Shown: positions 49,218 to 57,873, numbered from the stretch's first letter. The stretch is 64,000 nucleotides of DNA from Slackia sp. ZJ119 (GCF_011039175.1 NZ_JAAKEN010000001.1:124001-188000); one strand, 5' to 3'. The notes: a model not told the origin generated them from the sequence alone. Made by a program: numbers and translations.

Positions 49218-50097
49218 CCTGCTGAAATCCGACGTCTATCGCCTGGTGCACGGCAAAATGCTGTGGATCGGCGCGGCCATCGTCGTCGTGGTGGCGCTTG
49301 CGGCCGCCGGCATGGCGTGGTGGATCACGACGCCGCAGTTCGCCGACATGGTGAACGCCAGCATCGGGCAGCCCGACGGCGCGGGCATGACGGTTTCCGG
49401 AGGCGAGCCGCCCGCTCCGCTCAATCAAGCGGTCATGGACAACTTCACCCACACGGTCGACCAGGTCCTTGTCGGCAGCGGCGCTCTGACCGTGCTCGTG
49501 TCGGTGCTGGCGGGGCGGGTCGCCCTTGACGATTTTTCGACCCGCTTCGTCCAGTCCGTCTTCACGGTGCGGCGCAGCCGGTGGGACTATTACGCCGAAA
49601 AGCTCCTGCTTGCCGCCATGCTCGCCGCCGCATTTGTGCTGCTCGCCGACGCAGCGGTGGCGGCGGCGTTTGCCCTCTTCGGTTTTTCGTACGATGTTGT
49701 GCAGCCGATCGGTGAAATTGCGCTGTGGACGGTGCTCGTCTGGCTCGTGACCACGGCGTTCACATGGCTGAGCTGCGTCGTTGCATGGCTGAGCCGCTCA
49801 AAGGGCGCCCTTGACGCATGGGCGGTCCTGGTGTCGACGACGTTTTTGGGCTCGATGGTGCAGTTTTTGTGCACGACGTTCGGCGTCGGCGTGCCGCTGC
49901 TCGAAATCCTGCCGAACTTCCTGCTGTCGAATTGCGTCGTCGTGCTGTCGACCCAGGGGCTGGGGCTTGTGGACTCGTGTCCCCTGCTTTTGGCGCCGGA
50001 CGTGGGCATTGCCGGCTGGGTGAGCATCGTGTCTGCGTTGTGGCTGGTCGCAGCCGCGGCAGTGACGTTTGTGGCATGTCGGCGCAAGGACGCGTAA
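49210..50097 (+). CDS. ABC transporter permease, ABC-2 type
   Basis: 295 residues with six predicted membrane segments: one near residues 17-40, an extracellular loop of about 70 residues, then five in the remainder. This is the layout of LanE/LanG- and BcrB-like permeases. It forms the membrane channel for the ATPase encoded by the overlapping upstream gene. Only one permease gene is present, so it probably works as a homodimer. The ATG lies within the end of the ATPase gene (8-base overlap). The kinase gene follows 73 bases later. Confidence 0.85.
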   Translation: MLNLLKSDVYRLVHGKMLWIGAAIVVVVALAAAGMAWWITTPQFADMVNASIGQPDGAGMTVSGGEPPAPLNQAVMDNFTHTVDQVLVGSGALTVLVSVLAGRVALDDFSTRFVQSVFTVRRSRWDYYAEKLLLAAMLAAAFVLLADAAVAAAFALFGFSYDVVQPIGEIALWTVLVWLVTTAFTWLSCVVAWLSRSKGALDAWAVLVSTTFLGSMVQFLCTTFGVGVPLLEILPNFLLSNCVVVLSTQGLGLVDSCPLLLAPDVGIAGWVSIVSALWLVAAAAVTFVACRRKDA

Positions 50098-50170
50098 GCG
50101 CGGCGGCACCTCGGCGGAGCGCACGGCCGCGTTGCGAGGCGCGGGTGCTGCAAGCGGGAAAGGGGCGGAG

Positions 50171-51166
50171 ATGGAATTGATCGCGTGCATCATCGGCATT
50201 GCGGCAGGCGCGTGCGCCGCAGCGTTTCTGTACGAACGCGAGCTGACGCGCATGGCGCGGTTCGTGCGGCAGCGCGACCGGCTGAGCAACCAGCCGCTTG
50301 CGGTCAGCCTGCCGGGGCCGGGCGTTGCACGGGTGGCCGACGCCGTGAACGCCGAGATGGACGCGGCACGCGTCGAGCGGCAGGCGGCGCGGCAGGAACA
50401 GCAGGCGTTCCAGCGCGGCCTGGCCGGGTTTGCGCACGACATCCGCACGCCGCTGGCCGGCGCCCGCGGTTTTGTGCAGCTGGCCTGCGACGACCTGGCT
50501 GCGGCGGGCGCGGCGACGGCTGTGGCGGCGGATGCAGGCACAGCGACGGGCGCAGCGACGGCGGGCATTGGTGCCGCGGGCGTTGGTGCGGCTGTGGGCG
50601 TAGGCGCCCCTGACGCTCGGGACGCTTCCGTCCGTCGCTACCTGGCTGCGGCCACCCGGCGGCTCGACGACATGAACGGCCTGCTCGACGCGCTGTACGT
50701 CTACACGCAGGCGATCGACCCCGACCGCACGCTGCATCCGGAGCCGATCGCCCTCCAACCTGCGCTCGCCAAAGCGCTTGTGGACCGCTTCGCCGATTTC
50801 GAGGCCCAGGGCCGCGCCGTTCGTCTCGACTTCGAAGACCAGTCTGCGGAAATCGTCGCCGACCGCGAAGCCCTCGCACGCATCTTGTCCAACGTGGTGG
50901 AAAACGCCTTGCGCCATGGCCAGGGCGACGTGGACATCGACCAGCGCGGCCGCTCGCTGTGGTTTTCCAACGCCGTCGATCCGGCTGTCGCGCCTGCCAT
51001 CGACGTCGACCGCCTGTTCGAGCGCTTTTACCGTGCCGACCCGTCGCGCACCACGCCCGGCGCGGGCCTGGGCCTGGCCAGCGCCAAAAGCCTCGCCGAT
51101 TCCCTGGGCCTTGACCTTGCTGCCAGCGTCGAGTCCGACCGCTTCACGATCACCCTTGCTTGGTAG
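50171..51166 (+). CDS. Sensor histidine kinase with a short membrane anchor
   Basis: 331 residues. A single N-terminal membrane segment (about 3-20) is followed by a dimerisation helix with phospho-acceptor His89 (FAHDIRTPLAG), the N box ILSNVVENALRHG, and the F/G2 boxes (LFERFYRAD, TPGAGLGLASAKSLADSL). The classical G1 DxGxG box is absent: the matching stretch reads WFSNAVDPAVAP, as in other kinases of this immunity type. There is no extracellular sensor domain, so it may sense through the transporter. An Ala/Gly-rich insertion of about 40 residues (110-150) splits the two dimerisation helices. It is the last gene of the regulator-transporter set, and the next gene is convergent. Confidence 0.88.
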   Translation: MELIACIIGIAAGACAAAFLYERELTRMARFVRQRDRLSNQPLAVSLPGPGVARVADAVNAEMDAARVERQAARQEQQAFQRGLAGFAHDIRTPLAGARGFVQLACDDLAAAGAATAVAADAGTATGAATAGIGAAGVGAAVGVGAPDARDASVRRYLAAATRRLDDMNGLLDALYVYTQAIDPDRTLHPEPIALQPALAKALVDRFADFEAQGRAVRLDFEDQSAEIVADREALARILSNVVENALRHGQGDVDIDQRGRSLWFSNAVDPAVAPAIDVDRLFERFYRADPSRTTPGAGLGLASAKSLADSLGLDLAASVESDRFTITLAW

Positions 51167-51173
51167 CGTCTGG

Positions 51174-51815
51174 CTAACGCCCTTTCGCCGCCGGGTCGCT
51201 CAGATGGGGCAGTGCGCTGCCGGCGACCGCCCACAAGTACAGCGACGCGACGGAGCCGTAGGGGCTGAAGCGACGGCGGTAGCGCTCGAACCGCTCGTGA
51301 GGCATGTCCCTATGTCGGTACACCATGCGCAATCCGCGCTGGATGGCCAGGTCGTCTTCGGCAAAGATGTCGGGGCGCTGCAGGCTGAACAGCAGGATCA
51401 TCTCGGCGGTCCACCGGCCGATGCCGCGCAGCTTCGTCAGGGCGGCGATGGCCTGCTCGTCGTCCATCGCGGCGACGGCTTCCAGGTCGAAGGAGCCTTC
51501 GCACACGCGCACGGCGAAGTCGCGCACGTATTCCGCCTTCCGAAACGTCGTCCCGCACGATTGCAGCTCTTCGACGCTCGCGGCCGCCACGCGTTTCGGC
51601 TCGACCTCGCCGAGCGTCGTGCGCAAGCGCTCCCACACGGTTTCCAGCGCCTTCGCCGAGATTTGCTGGCCGATGATGTTGTAGACGACCGCGGTGAACA
51701 AATCGGGCACAACCTCGCGTTGCACTGGCCCGATCGCTTCGATGACCTGGGCCATTCGCTTGTCGCGCTTTGAAAGCCAAGCGGTTGCTTCATCGCCGTA
51801 CGCAAAATATGCCAT
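51174..51815 (-). CDS. DNA-3-methyladenine glycosylase, AlkA/HhH-GPD family
   Basis: 213 residues. It is an HhH-GPD base-excision glycosylase for alkylated bases. The helix-hairpin-helix is LRGIGRWTAE (129-138), and the catalytic Asp is in the following FAEDDLAIQRG segment (Asp154 or Asp155). The N-terminal helical part has VYNIIGQQISAKAL, characteristic of AlkA-type enzymes. It lacks the iron-sulfur cluster Cys motif of EndoIII/MutY. It is shorter than E. coli AlkA because the N-terminal mixed beta domain is absent. It is convergent with the kinase gene (8 bases apart). Confidence 0.92.
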   Translation of the reverse strand: MAYFAYGDEATAWLSKRDKRMAQVIEAIGPVQREVVPDLFTAVVYNIIGQQISAKALETVWERLRTTLGEVEPKRVAAASVEELQSCGTTFRKAEYVRDFAVRVCEGSFDLEAVAAMDDEQAIAALTKLRGIGRWTAEMILLFSLQRPDIFAEDDLAIQRGLRMVYRHRDMPHERFERYRRRFSPYGSVASLYLWAVAGSALPHLSDPAAKGR

Positions 51816-51892
51816 TGCCGCCTCCTTGTTGCTGCGTGTGGCCGGGCCTGAGGCGCGGGCAGCGCCCTGTCCGGCTCGGCCGCTTTCCGCTC

Positions 51893-52789
51893 TCAGTTCT
51901 CATCGGGCCAGGCCATGCGCTTGACCGCGTCCAGATAGGCCTGCGCGGCCCTTGACGGCTTCGCGCCCTTCTTCCACACCAGGTGCATGTTTTGGCGCAG
52001 CGTCGGCGAAAACGGGCGGAATGCGAAGCCGGACGCACCGTCGGCCGCCACGATGCCATCGAGGCAGACGGCGTATCCCAGCCCGGCCTTCACCATGAGA
52101 GAGGCGTTGTACAGCAGGTTGTAGGTGCCTACGATGTTGCAAGAGGCCAGGTCACGGCCGAGCCATGTCGAAAGCACGCCCCCGCCGGACGTCTGGCGCG
52201 ACACGATGAGCGGCAGCCCCTCGACGTCCGCCGGGCGCACGAGGCGCTTGTCGGCCAGCGGGTCGTCGGCGCACATGAGCAGCCCCCAAATGTCGAACGC
52301 GGGAAGCGACATTCGCTCGTAGCGGTCGGGCCCTTCGGTGCCCAGCAGCAGCCCGAAGTCGACCAGGCCGGCGTCCAGCTTCGCGCAGGTGTCCTCGGCG
52401 TTGCCGCTGACCACGTCAAGCGTCACGTCCGGGTGGTCGCGCCGCAGCTCGGCGGCAGCATTCGCCAGAAGCAGCATCCCGCGCGTCTCGCCTCCGCCGA
52501 CCGACACGGTGCCGTGCACGGGGTCGGTCTCGCTCCGAAATTCGCTTTCCGTGCGGTCGGCCAAAAGGCAGATCTCCTCGGCGCGTCGACGCAGCAGCTC
52601 GCCGTCTTCGGTCAGCGCCAGCCGCTTCCCGCGCTTGCCGCGCTCGAACAGCACGACGCCCAGCTCGCGCTCCAAATCGGCGATCTGGCGCGAAAGCGTG
52701 GGCTGGGTCACGTGCAGCCGCTCGGACGCGGCGCTGTATCCCCGCGCCTCGGCCACGGCCAGAAAGTATCGCAAGACGCGAAGCTCCAT
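51893..52789 (-). CDS. LysR-family transcriptional regulator
   Basis: 298 residues. The N-terminal winged helix is typical (MELRVLRYFLAVAEARGYSA, LHVTQPTLSRQIADLERELG, LFERG), followed by the two-lobed effector-binding domain. Another common LysR landmark, the ALTEDGELL-like turn, is present. The start at 52789 has AAAGGAG upstream. LysR proteins often control a divergent gene; here that is the tyrosine phosphatase gene 288 bases away. The closest downstream gene on the same strand is the AlkA-type glycosylase. Targets and effector are unknown. Confidence 0.94.
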   Translation of the reverse strand: MELRVLRYFLAVAEARGYSAASERLHVTQPTLSRQIADLERELGVVLFERGKRGKRLALTEDGELLRRRAEEICLLADRTESEFRSETDPVHGTVSVGGGETRGMLLLANAAAELRRDHPDVTLDVVSGNAEDTCAKLDAGLVDFGLLLGTEGPDRYERMSLPAFDIWGLLMCADDPLADKRLVRPADVEGLPLIVSRQTSGGGVLSTWLGRDLASCNIVGTYNLLYNASLMVKAGLGYAVCLDGIVAADGASGFAFRPFSPTLRQNMHLVWKKGAKPSRAAQAYLDAVKRMAWPDEN

Positions 52790-53077
52790 GGGCGTCTCCT
52801 TTACATGCCTTGCAAGCATCAATACCCTTAGTATATAGCAAAGCCGCAGCATCGTGCGGCAGCTTCGCACGGGGAGGGGGAGGCTGCGGAGGCCGAGTTT
52901 TCTGCGAGAGCGGCCTTGCGTCTGTCCGGGGAAGCGCTGGCAACGACCGGCTCGTCCGCGCAGGGCTGGCGGAATCGGTCGGCGTTTCCTTGGGCACAGC
53001 AGGAAGTTGGCGCGATCTTGGCGGCAGTGTGCTAGAGTGGCCGAAGCCGATTGCGAAGATCGCGAAGGAGGCAAGCA

Positions 53078-53575
53078 ATGCGCAACGCGCAGCCCGAAAA
53101 CGAGAAGCCCACGTCCATCCTGTTCGTGTGCCACGGCAACATCTGCCGCTCTCCCATGGCGGAGTTCATCATGAAATACCTGGTCGAAGAGGCGGGACTG
53201 GCCGACCGTTTCCATATCGAGTCGGCGGCTACCAGCACCGAAGAGATCGGGAACCCGGTGTATCCTGGCACGCAGGCAGTGCTTGCCCGGCTGGGCATCG
53301 ACAGTTCGGCCAAGCGGGCCCGGCAGGTGACGCCGCAGGACTACCAGGACTTTGACCTGGTCATCGGCATGGACAACGCCAACGTGAAAAACCTGCGCCG
53401 CCTGTTTCGCTACGACCCGGACCACAAGGTCAGCCTGCTGCTGTCGTTTGCCGGCGAGGACCGCTCCATCGCCGACCCCTGGTACACTGACGACTTCGAG
53501 GTGACCTATCGCGACGTCCGCCGCGGCTGTGAAGCCCTGCTGGCGACGCTTGCGGGCGAGAGAAACGCTGGCTGA
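53078..53575 (+). CDS. Low-molecular-weight protein-tyrosine phosphatase
   Basis: 165 residues. The N-terminal P-loop VCHGNICRSPMAE holds nucleophile Cys18 and Arg24 (CX5R-S). The general acid is the Asp in the ADPWYTDDFEVTY segment near residue 135. This is the standard LMW-PTPase fold and length. It may dephosphorylate protein tyrosine or, in some relatives, arginine phosphate. The ATG is preceded by AAGGAGGCAAGCA. It is probably monocistronic, since the following 830 bases hold no recognisable gene. Confidence 0.94.
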   Translation: MRNAQPENEKPTSILFVCHGNICRSPMAEFIMKYLVEEAGLADRFHIESAATSTEEIGNPVYPGTQAVLARLGIDSSAKRARQVTPQDYQDFDLVIGMDNANVKNLRRLFRYDPDHKVSLLLSFAGEDRSIADPWYTDDFEVTYRDVRRGCEALLATLAGERNAG

Positions 53576-53619
53576 TCGGCATTTCCCCAGCGGCCGGGAA
53601 GCGCACGGCTTTTGCCCTG

Positions 53620-53890
53620 CTTGTTGCGGCCTCGCGCACAGCTCGGCCTGCTGGCCGCAGCCCCGTAGGCACGTTTGCCTCGGTTGCTGCAGCCTCGGGC
53701 GCAGCTCGCTCCGCCCGCTGCGGCCTTGTGCGCCATGCTGCCCAGCTTGCGGTTTCATGGCCAATTCGCCCTGCCGGCTGCAGTTTCACAGGCCGTTTGC
53801 TCGGTCTGCCGCCGTCCAGTGCGCAGTTTCGCCCTCGTGTTGCAGTTTTATGCGCGATTCTGCTCTACGTGCCGCAGCTTCATGTGAAGA
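53620..53890. repeat. Degenerate ~30-bp tandem array
   Basis: About nine imperfect units of 26-36 bases, each starting with a TGCRGYYT-like core (for example TGCAGTTTCA, TGCGGTTTCA, TGCAGTTTTA). Spacers and repeats are not distinct, so it is not a CRISPR array. No coding signal is seen in 53576-54406. Confidence 0.5.
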
Positions 53891-53916
53891 ATTTGTGTGT
53901 TGGAAATTTTTGGGGC

Positions 53917-54102
53917 GAATTTTTGGGCTCCGCGCATCATTTCGCCTCTCTTTGCCCGTGCGGTCGCTTAAAAAAGCCGTATATATACCGCAGTTTTGCT
54001 CTTCGGCAGTGCTCGGAGTGCCCAAAAAGGGGCGTTTCAAGCCGATTTTTGGGCTGCTTGCTTTGAATTTTTGCCAAAATGATGCGCGAGGGCTGAAAAT
54101 TC
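53917..54102. mobile_element. MITE-like element with 26-bp terminal inverted repeats
   Basis: The ends at 53917-53942 and 54077-54102 match in inverted orientation at 21 of 26 positions (GAATTTT at the outside, GCGCATCATTT at the inside). The 186-bp body is clearly richer in A+T than its surroundings and contains GTATATATAC. No transposase or clear target duplication is seen. A bidirectional terminator or regulatory dyad is the alternative. Confidence 0.4.
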
Positions 54103-54164
54103 ATGCCTCGCATCTCCACTACACAATTTCTTCATATGACGTCAGGCCATCTCGAGTGAAACGC

Positions 54165-54400
54165 CCGCCAGGCACCGCCCGCGCTCCAGCTCAACACCCG
54201 CCAGGGCCGCCCGTATTCCGGCTTTACGCCTGCCGTCGCCACGTCCTGCTGCCTTGCCGCGCCTAGCTGCGCGTCCTGCCGTCCCGTCGCGCCCGCGCTC
54301 CAGCCTTGCGCCGCTGCCAGCACCGCCTGCGTTCCAGCTTTGCTCCCGGTGCTGCGTCCTGTCGCGCCTCCTGACCCTAGCGCAACACCCGCCGTGCCGC
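54165..54400. repeat. Second degenerate GC-rich array
   Basis: Imperfect units of about 24-36 bases with cores such as CGCGCTCCAGC, CGTTCCAGC and CGTCCTGC follow the MITE-like element. No gene is seen. Confidence 0.4.
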
Positions 54401-54406
54401 CAACCC

Positions 54407-54706
54407 TTACTTCATCGTCGCCAGCTTGTTGTCGATGTCGCGGATCTCGAGGGTCGCACGGCGGTAGTTGCGCGACCCGTAGCCGGCGACGCCTGCCAAG
54501 ACGACTGCGCCGACAAAAAACGCTGCATTCACAAAGCTGCTGGTCGCCCATGCGGCGCCACTTGCTTCACCTGCTGTTTTGATGGATGCAGCCACAACGA
54601 AACCAACGATGGGGGCGATCACGCAGACAAATCCGCGGCGACGCTTGCTTTTCAGCTCGGCCTTCCGCTCGAGAAGGCGCTTCTTTTTGGTTGACGAATG
54701 ACCCAC
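54407..54706 (-). CDS. Small membrane protein with two transmembrane segments
   Basis: 99 residues, not recognised. A basic N-terminus (KKKRLLERKAELKSKRRR) is followed by two hydrophobic segments (GFVCVIAPIVGFVVAASI and FVNAAFFVGAVVLAGVAGYG) joined by a short loop, then a polar C-terminal helix (ATLEIRDIDNKLATM). Both ends are predicted cytoplasmic. The GTG start at 54706 is preceded by GAAAGGACATCC. A 19-bp inverted repeat lies just upstream (54749-54814). Function unknown; gene-like by start signal and composition. Confidence 0.65.
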   Translation of the reverse strand: MGHSSTKKKRLLERKAELKSKRRRGFVCVIAPIVGFVVAASIKTAGEASGAAWATSSFVNAAFFVGAVVLAGVAGYGSRNYRRATLEIRDIDNKLATMK

Positions 54707-54748
54707 GGATGTCCTTTCAACAGCAAGAGCGCCGCTTCGTGCCCAAGG

Positions 54749-54814
54749 CTCTCGGGAAACGCTGACTCATTCTGTCAGCTTTAAGGCTGTTCGCCAGTCA
54801 GCGTTTCCCGAGAG
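54749..54814. repeat. 19-bp perfect inverted repeat around a 28-base loop
   Basis: The arms CTCTCGGGAAACGCTGACT and complement lie between two minus-strand genes. They may terminate transcription of the SpoVA-like gene, although they lie 150 bases beyond its stop codon. The loop contains CTGTCAGCTT, similar to the ends of the 76-bp palindromes. Confidence 0.6.
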
Positions 54815-54966
54815 AGGCGTCGGCCGATTCCGCCAGCCCTGGCCTTGCGCGGCTCCGTCAGGAACTCGCAAGCCTTGCGCACCCACGTCAGCGTGTGCGT
54901 TCGGCTTGCGGGCTCCCGCCCGGCGCCAAGCAAAGCCAGGACAAAACGGTTCGAACCGACACCTTC

Positions 54967-55890
54967 CTAGTGCGCTCCCTTGAATTCCAAATCGCCGTCA
55001 AGCGCAGGCGTTTTCTGCGCGTGCTTCGGAGCCGCCTCGGTTTCGCTCAATTCCTCGACCGAAGCCTGCGCCTGCTGCAGGTGGACCTGCTTGAGCGGCG
55101 TGCGTCCGAACTTGGAATTGTAAATCACAAACGTCATGAGACCGCAGACAAACAGGCCAAGAACCGCAAGAAGGAACGAACCGAGGTGAATGAGGCCCTC
55201 CGCCATCTCGCCAGCGGCGAAGGCCATGCCGACGTTGAACATGTTGTAGCCGCCGATGGGGATCATGACGGCAAAGCCCTGGCCGAACATGTTCACCAGC
55301 GAGCCAGACACCCCGACCGGGGCGAGCAGGGCGCCGACCATCCACGCCGTCATCAGGATCCAGACCGGCTTGCACTTCGGCGTGATGGCGCTGACGGCCA
55401 AATACACGACTTGGAACACGGCGCACAGGATGCCGCCCATAAGGAAGGCGCCGGGGAAGATGAGGCTCGAGGTCGTCTTTGCGGCGACGACCGGCGCCAC
55501 GCCCATGATGCCGCACAGGTAGCCGAACGCGATGCAGACGATGGCGCCGACCGCGTTAAACCAGATGACCAGCCACAGACCTGGCCAGATCGTGTCTTTC
55601 ATGTTCGCGCCTTTTGTCCACGGCACGACCATCTTCATGCCGACCGCCATGGAAAAGCCCGAGAACGGGAGCAGTGCGCCGAACGTCGCCCATTCCTCGA
55701 ACCGCTGATAGACCGCAAAGCCCGCGAGCACGAATCCGAGCACGCCCATGCTCACCAGCGTTGCGCCGCCCATGAAAAACTCCAGGGGAGTGCCGGGCAA
55801 AACCGTTGTCCAGACGGCGGCGATTGCCTGCGCGATAAGCGCCAGCAGGCCTCCGAGGAAGAAACTGTAGATGACCGATTTCAGCTTCAT
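54967..55890 (-). CDS. SpoVAC/SpoVAE-like membrane protein with two homologous halves
   Basis: 307 residues with about eight membrane segments. Two halves share the same order: FFLGGLLALIAQ (10-21) with GALLPFSGFSMAVG (71-84), and FLMGGILCAVFQ (149-160) with GFAVMIPIGGYNMFNVG (205-221). The 'FLxGGLxxxxxQ ... PxxGFxN' pattern is that of SpoVAC/SpoVAE-type proteins, which in Bacillus form part of the spore dipicolinate channel. A single chain with both halves looks like an internal duplication or fusion. The C-terminal 55 residues are cytoplasmic and hydrophilic. AGGAGACGC precedes the ATG. No other spore gene is nearby, so the role here is probably vegetative transport. Family assignment is by pattern only. 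Confidence 0.6.
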   Translation of the reverse strand: MKLKSVIYSFFLGGLLALIAQAIAAVWTTVLPGTPLEFFMGGATLVSMGVLGFVLAGFAVYQRFEEWATFGALLPFSGFSMAVGMKMVVPWTKGANMKDTIWPGLWLVIWFNAVGAIVCIAFGYLCGIMGVAPVVAAKTTSSLIFPGAFLMGGILCAVFQVVYLAVSAITPKCKPVWILMTAWMVGALLAPVGVSGSLVNMFGQGFAVMIPIGGYNMFNVGMAFAAGEMAEGLIHLGSFLLAVLGLFVCGLMTFVIYNSKFGRTPLKQVHLQQAQASVEELSETEAAPKHAQKTPALDGDLEFKGAH

Positions 55891-56209
55891 ATGCGTCTCC
55901 TAGATCTCGCGTCTTTTCCATACGTGGCTTGATGCGCACGTCTCTCCGAATGATAATCTTACCGAAAAGAGGCCGTCGGGCATCGGACCACCGAGACGAG
56001 TGCGATGGGTCGAGAGGGCTGAATTCTGGTATCATTTTTCAAAGAAATACCTGTTCATGCCCTCGTATCATCTAGTGGGTACGATGGCGGGCGCCGCGGC
56101 GGACCGAGCCCGATCGCGGGGGCGTTACCCCGTGGCGCGTCTCCGCCGCCTCGTTCGGCGCATTCCTGATACACTTGTGCGCGGGGTTTTTGAGGCAAGG
56201 AAGGCATTC

Positions 56210-56485
56210 ATGGACGAAGTTCTCAGAAAACGCTTTGTGGGGCAGGCGCGTCTCGTCAGGCTGCTGCTTTGGCGCATCGGCAGCTCGACGGATTTGGAGA
56301 CGTGCTTGTGCGCCGCCAAGCAAGGCGGCATGTTGGGCGACGACGACGTGCGCTTGCTGCGCGAGCTGCTTGACGCCGAGGAAGCCTGCCGCGCGAACGG
56401 CGCCGTGCCGATCGAGGTCGACGAAGCCCTCGTCGCAAAGCTGCAGCGCTACGCCGACAAGCTCAATCGCGCGGATTCTGCTTGA
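56210..56485 (+). CDS. Small helical hypothetical protein
   Basis: 91 residues, not recognised. It is predicted all-helical and soluble: MDEVLRKRFVGQARLVRLLL, then ETCLCAAKQGGML, DDVRLLRELLDAEEACR and EALVAKLQRYADKLN. Two Cys in CLC and one in EACR are notable. The start at 56210 is chosen because AAGGAAGG precedes it by 7 bases. The frame is open to 56000 and could encode a longer basic N-terminus, but that part has no good start signal. A TACACT -10-like box lies about 40 bases upstream. It is divergent from the SpoVA-like gene and convergent with the activase gene. Confidence 0.62.
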   Translation: MDEVLRKRFVGQARLVRLLLWRIGSSTDLETCLCAAKQGGMLGDDDVRLLRELLDAEEACRANGAVPIEVDEALVAKLQRYADKLNRADSA

Positions 56486-56551
56486 AGCCAGGCGGGCAAG
56501 GCCGCGGCACGGGCGAAACGTCGGCCCGCCGGTCGGCCGCCCCGCTACAGG

Positions 56552-56645
56552 CAACACCGCCCCTCGGCGGCCTGGCTCCGCAGGTGCTGCTCTCCTCGCA
56601 AGCTGCACCGCCCGCTGGGCATTGCCCTCCCCGCAGGTAGCGCTT
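56552..56645. repeat. Two degenerate ~51-bp direct repeats
   Basis: Imperfect copies starting near 56552 and 56602 share a CACCGCCC core and a CCGCAGGT end. They lie between convergent genes. No gene is seen in the gap. Confidence 0.4.
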
Positions 56646-56652
56646 TCGGCCG

Positions 56653-57699
56653 CTACTTCGCCTTGATCTCGCCTTTTTCGCAGCGATTGCCCCACGAGTC
56701 TATCAGGTCGCCGTCGCGGTACACGCAGATGATCTCGCAGTGGTTCGAACACTTCTGGCACTCCACCTCGCGCGTGGCGAACTCGAACGCGCCCAGCTCG
56801 TCGAAGTTGAACGTCGGACGCCCGGTCTCGTCTGGCGAGAACGCCCCGCGGCGGCCGGCTTCGGTCGCCGCCGATTCCACGCCCATGCCGCGGCCTCGCC
56901 CGCTCGGCCGTTCTGCGTCATCGGCGGCCAAAAGCGCCACGCCGAACGCTCCCATCAGGTGCCCGTCCGCGTCCACGGTCACCGGCATGCCCAGCTCGTC
57001 CTCGAACGCCTTCACGACGCCTGCGTTTTTCGACACGCCGCCCTGAAACACCACCGGCGCGGCGATCGCCTTGCCTTTTCCGACGTTGTTCAGGTAGTTC
57101 GTCGCCACCGCGCGGCACAGTCCCGCAATGATGTCCTCGCGGGCGTAACCCACCTGGATCTTGTGCACCAGGTCGGATTCAGCGAACACCGTGCACCGCG
57201 CCGCAATGTTCGCCGGCTTGCGTGACGACAGCGCGATTTCGCCGAACTCTTCCACCGCGACGCCGAGCCGATGCGCCTGGCTCGACAGGAAAGCCCCGGT
57301 CCCGGCGGCGCACAGCGTGTTCATCGCGTAGTCGACCGCAACGCCGTTTTCCACGCAGATGATCTTCGAGTCCTGTCCGCCGATTTCCAAGATCGTCCGC
57401 ACGTCGGGATGCAGGTACGTCGTGCCCACCGCATGCGCCGTGATCTCGTTTTTGATCATCGTCGCGCCCGTCATCGCGCCCACGAGCCGCCGTGCGCTGC
57501 CCGTGGTGCCGACCGCCCGCACGCGCACCTCGTCGCGGTCGATCTGCGACGCCAGCTCGGCCGCGACGCGTCGCGCGGCTTCGGCGGGGCTGCCTTCCGT
57601 CCACAGGTACGCCCGCGCCACAATGGTGCGATTCTCGTCGATGATCACGCCTTTCGTCGAAATGGACCCGATGTCGATTCCCAAATACGCATCCGTCAT
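56653..57699 (-). CDS. Acyl-CoA dehydratase activase (HgdC/BadF family, COG1924)
   Basis: 348 residues. It is an ASKHA-type ATPase that uses ATP to drive one electron from a [4Fe-4S] cluster onto a 2-hydroxyacyl-CoA dehydratase. Phosphate-1 (YLGIDIGSISTKGVI), the LEIGGQDSK loop, and the two cluster-binding cysteines in NTLCAAGTGAFL and AARCTVFAESDLVHK are all present, as is VVFQGGVSKNAGVV. The C-terminal extension carries CQKCSNHCEIIC and a later NRCEKG, a possible second cluster or zinc site seen in long HgdC relatives. The start at 57699 gives MTDAYLGID; longer in-frame starts have no support. It follows the dehydratase-like genes on the same strand. Confidence 0.88.
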   Translation of the reverse strand: MTDAYLGIDIGSISTKGVIIDENRTIVARAYLWTEGSPAEAARRVAAELASQIDRDEVRVRAVGTTGSARRLVGAMTGATMIKNEITAHAVGTTYLHPDVRTILEIGGQDSKIICVENGVAVDYAMNTLCAAGTGAFLSSQAHRLGVAVEEFGEIALSSRKPANIAARCTVFAESDLVHKIQVGYAREDIIAGLCRAVATNYLNNVGKGKAIAAPVVFQGGVSKNAGVVKAFEDELGMPVTVDADGHLMGAFGVALLAADDAERPSGRGRGMGVESAATEAGRRGAFSPDETGRPTFNFDELGAFEFATREVECQKCSNHCEIICVYRDGDLIDSWGNRCEKGEIKAK

Positions 57700-57873
57700 G
57701 GCAGGTTCCTCTTTCCCGCGGGCGGCTTGGCGCCCCGTGTGTCGCTTCTTGCTCAAACGTTCGTGCACCCTGTGGCCTCCCCGGCGCACAGTCGCTTGTT
57801 TTCCCTGTTCAGGCGCTTCCTCGCGCAGGCAGCGCCGTCTGGTTTTCCGGCCTTTCCGGACGGAGCGTCTGCG

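Noticed and set aside
53620-53890. Possible CRISPR array
   Set aside because: The units are degenerate along their whole length, with no conserved repeat and distinct spacer, and no cas genes are nearby.
53917-54102. Replication origin (AT-rich region with palindromes)
   Set aside because: No DnaA-box cluster or dnaA/dnaN context is present.
53529-54266. A 245-codon plus-strand frame after the phosphatase gene
   Set aside because: It overlaps the phosphatase end, is rich in Cys, Arg, Ser and Pro as expected of out-of-frame GC-rich DNA, and runs through the degenerate repeats and the MITE-like element.
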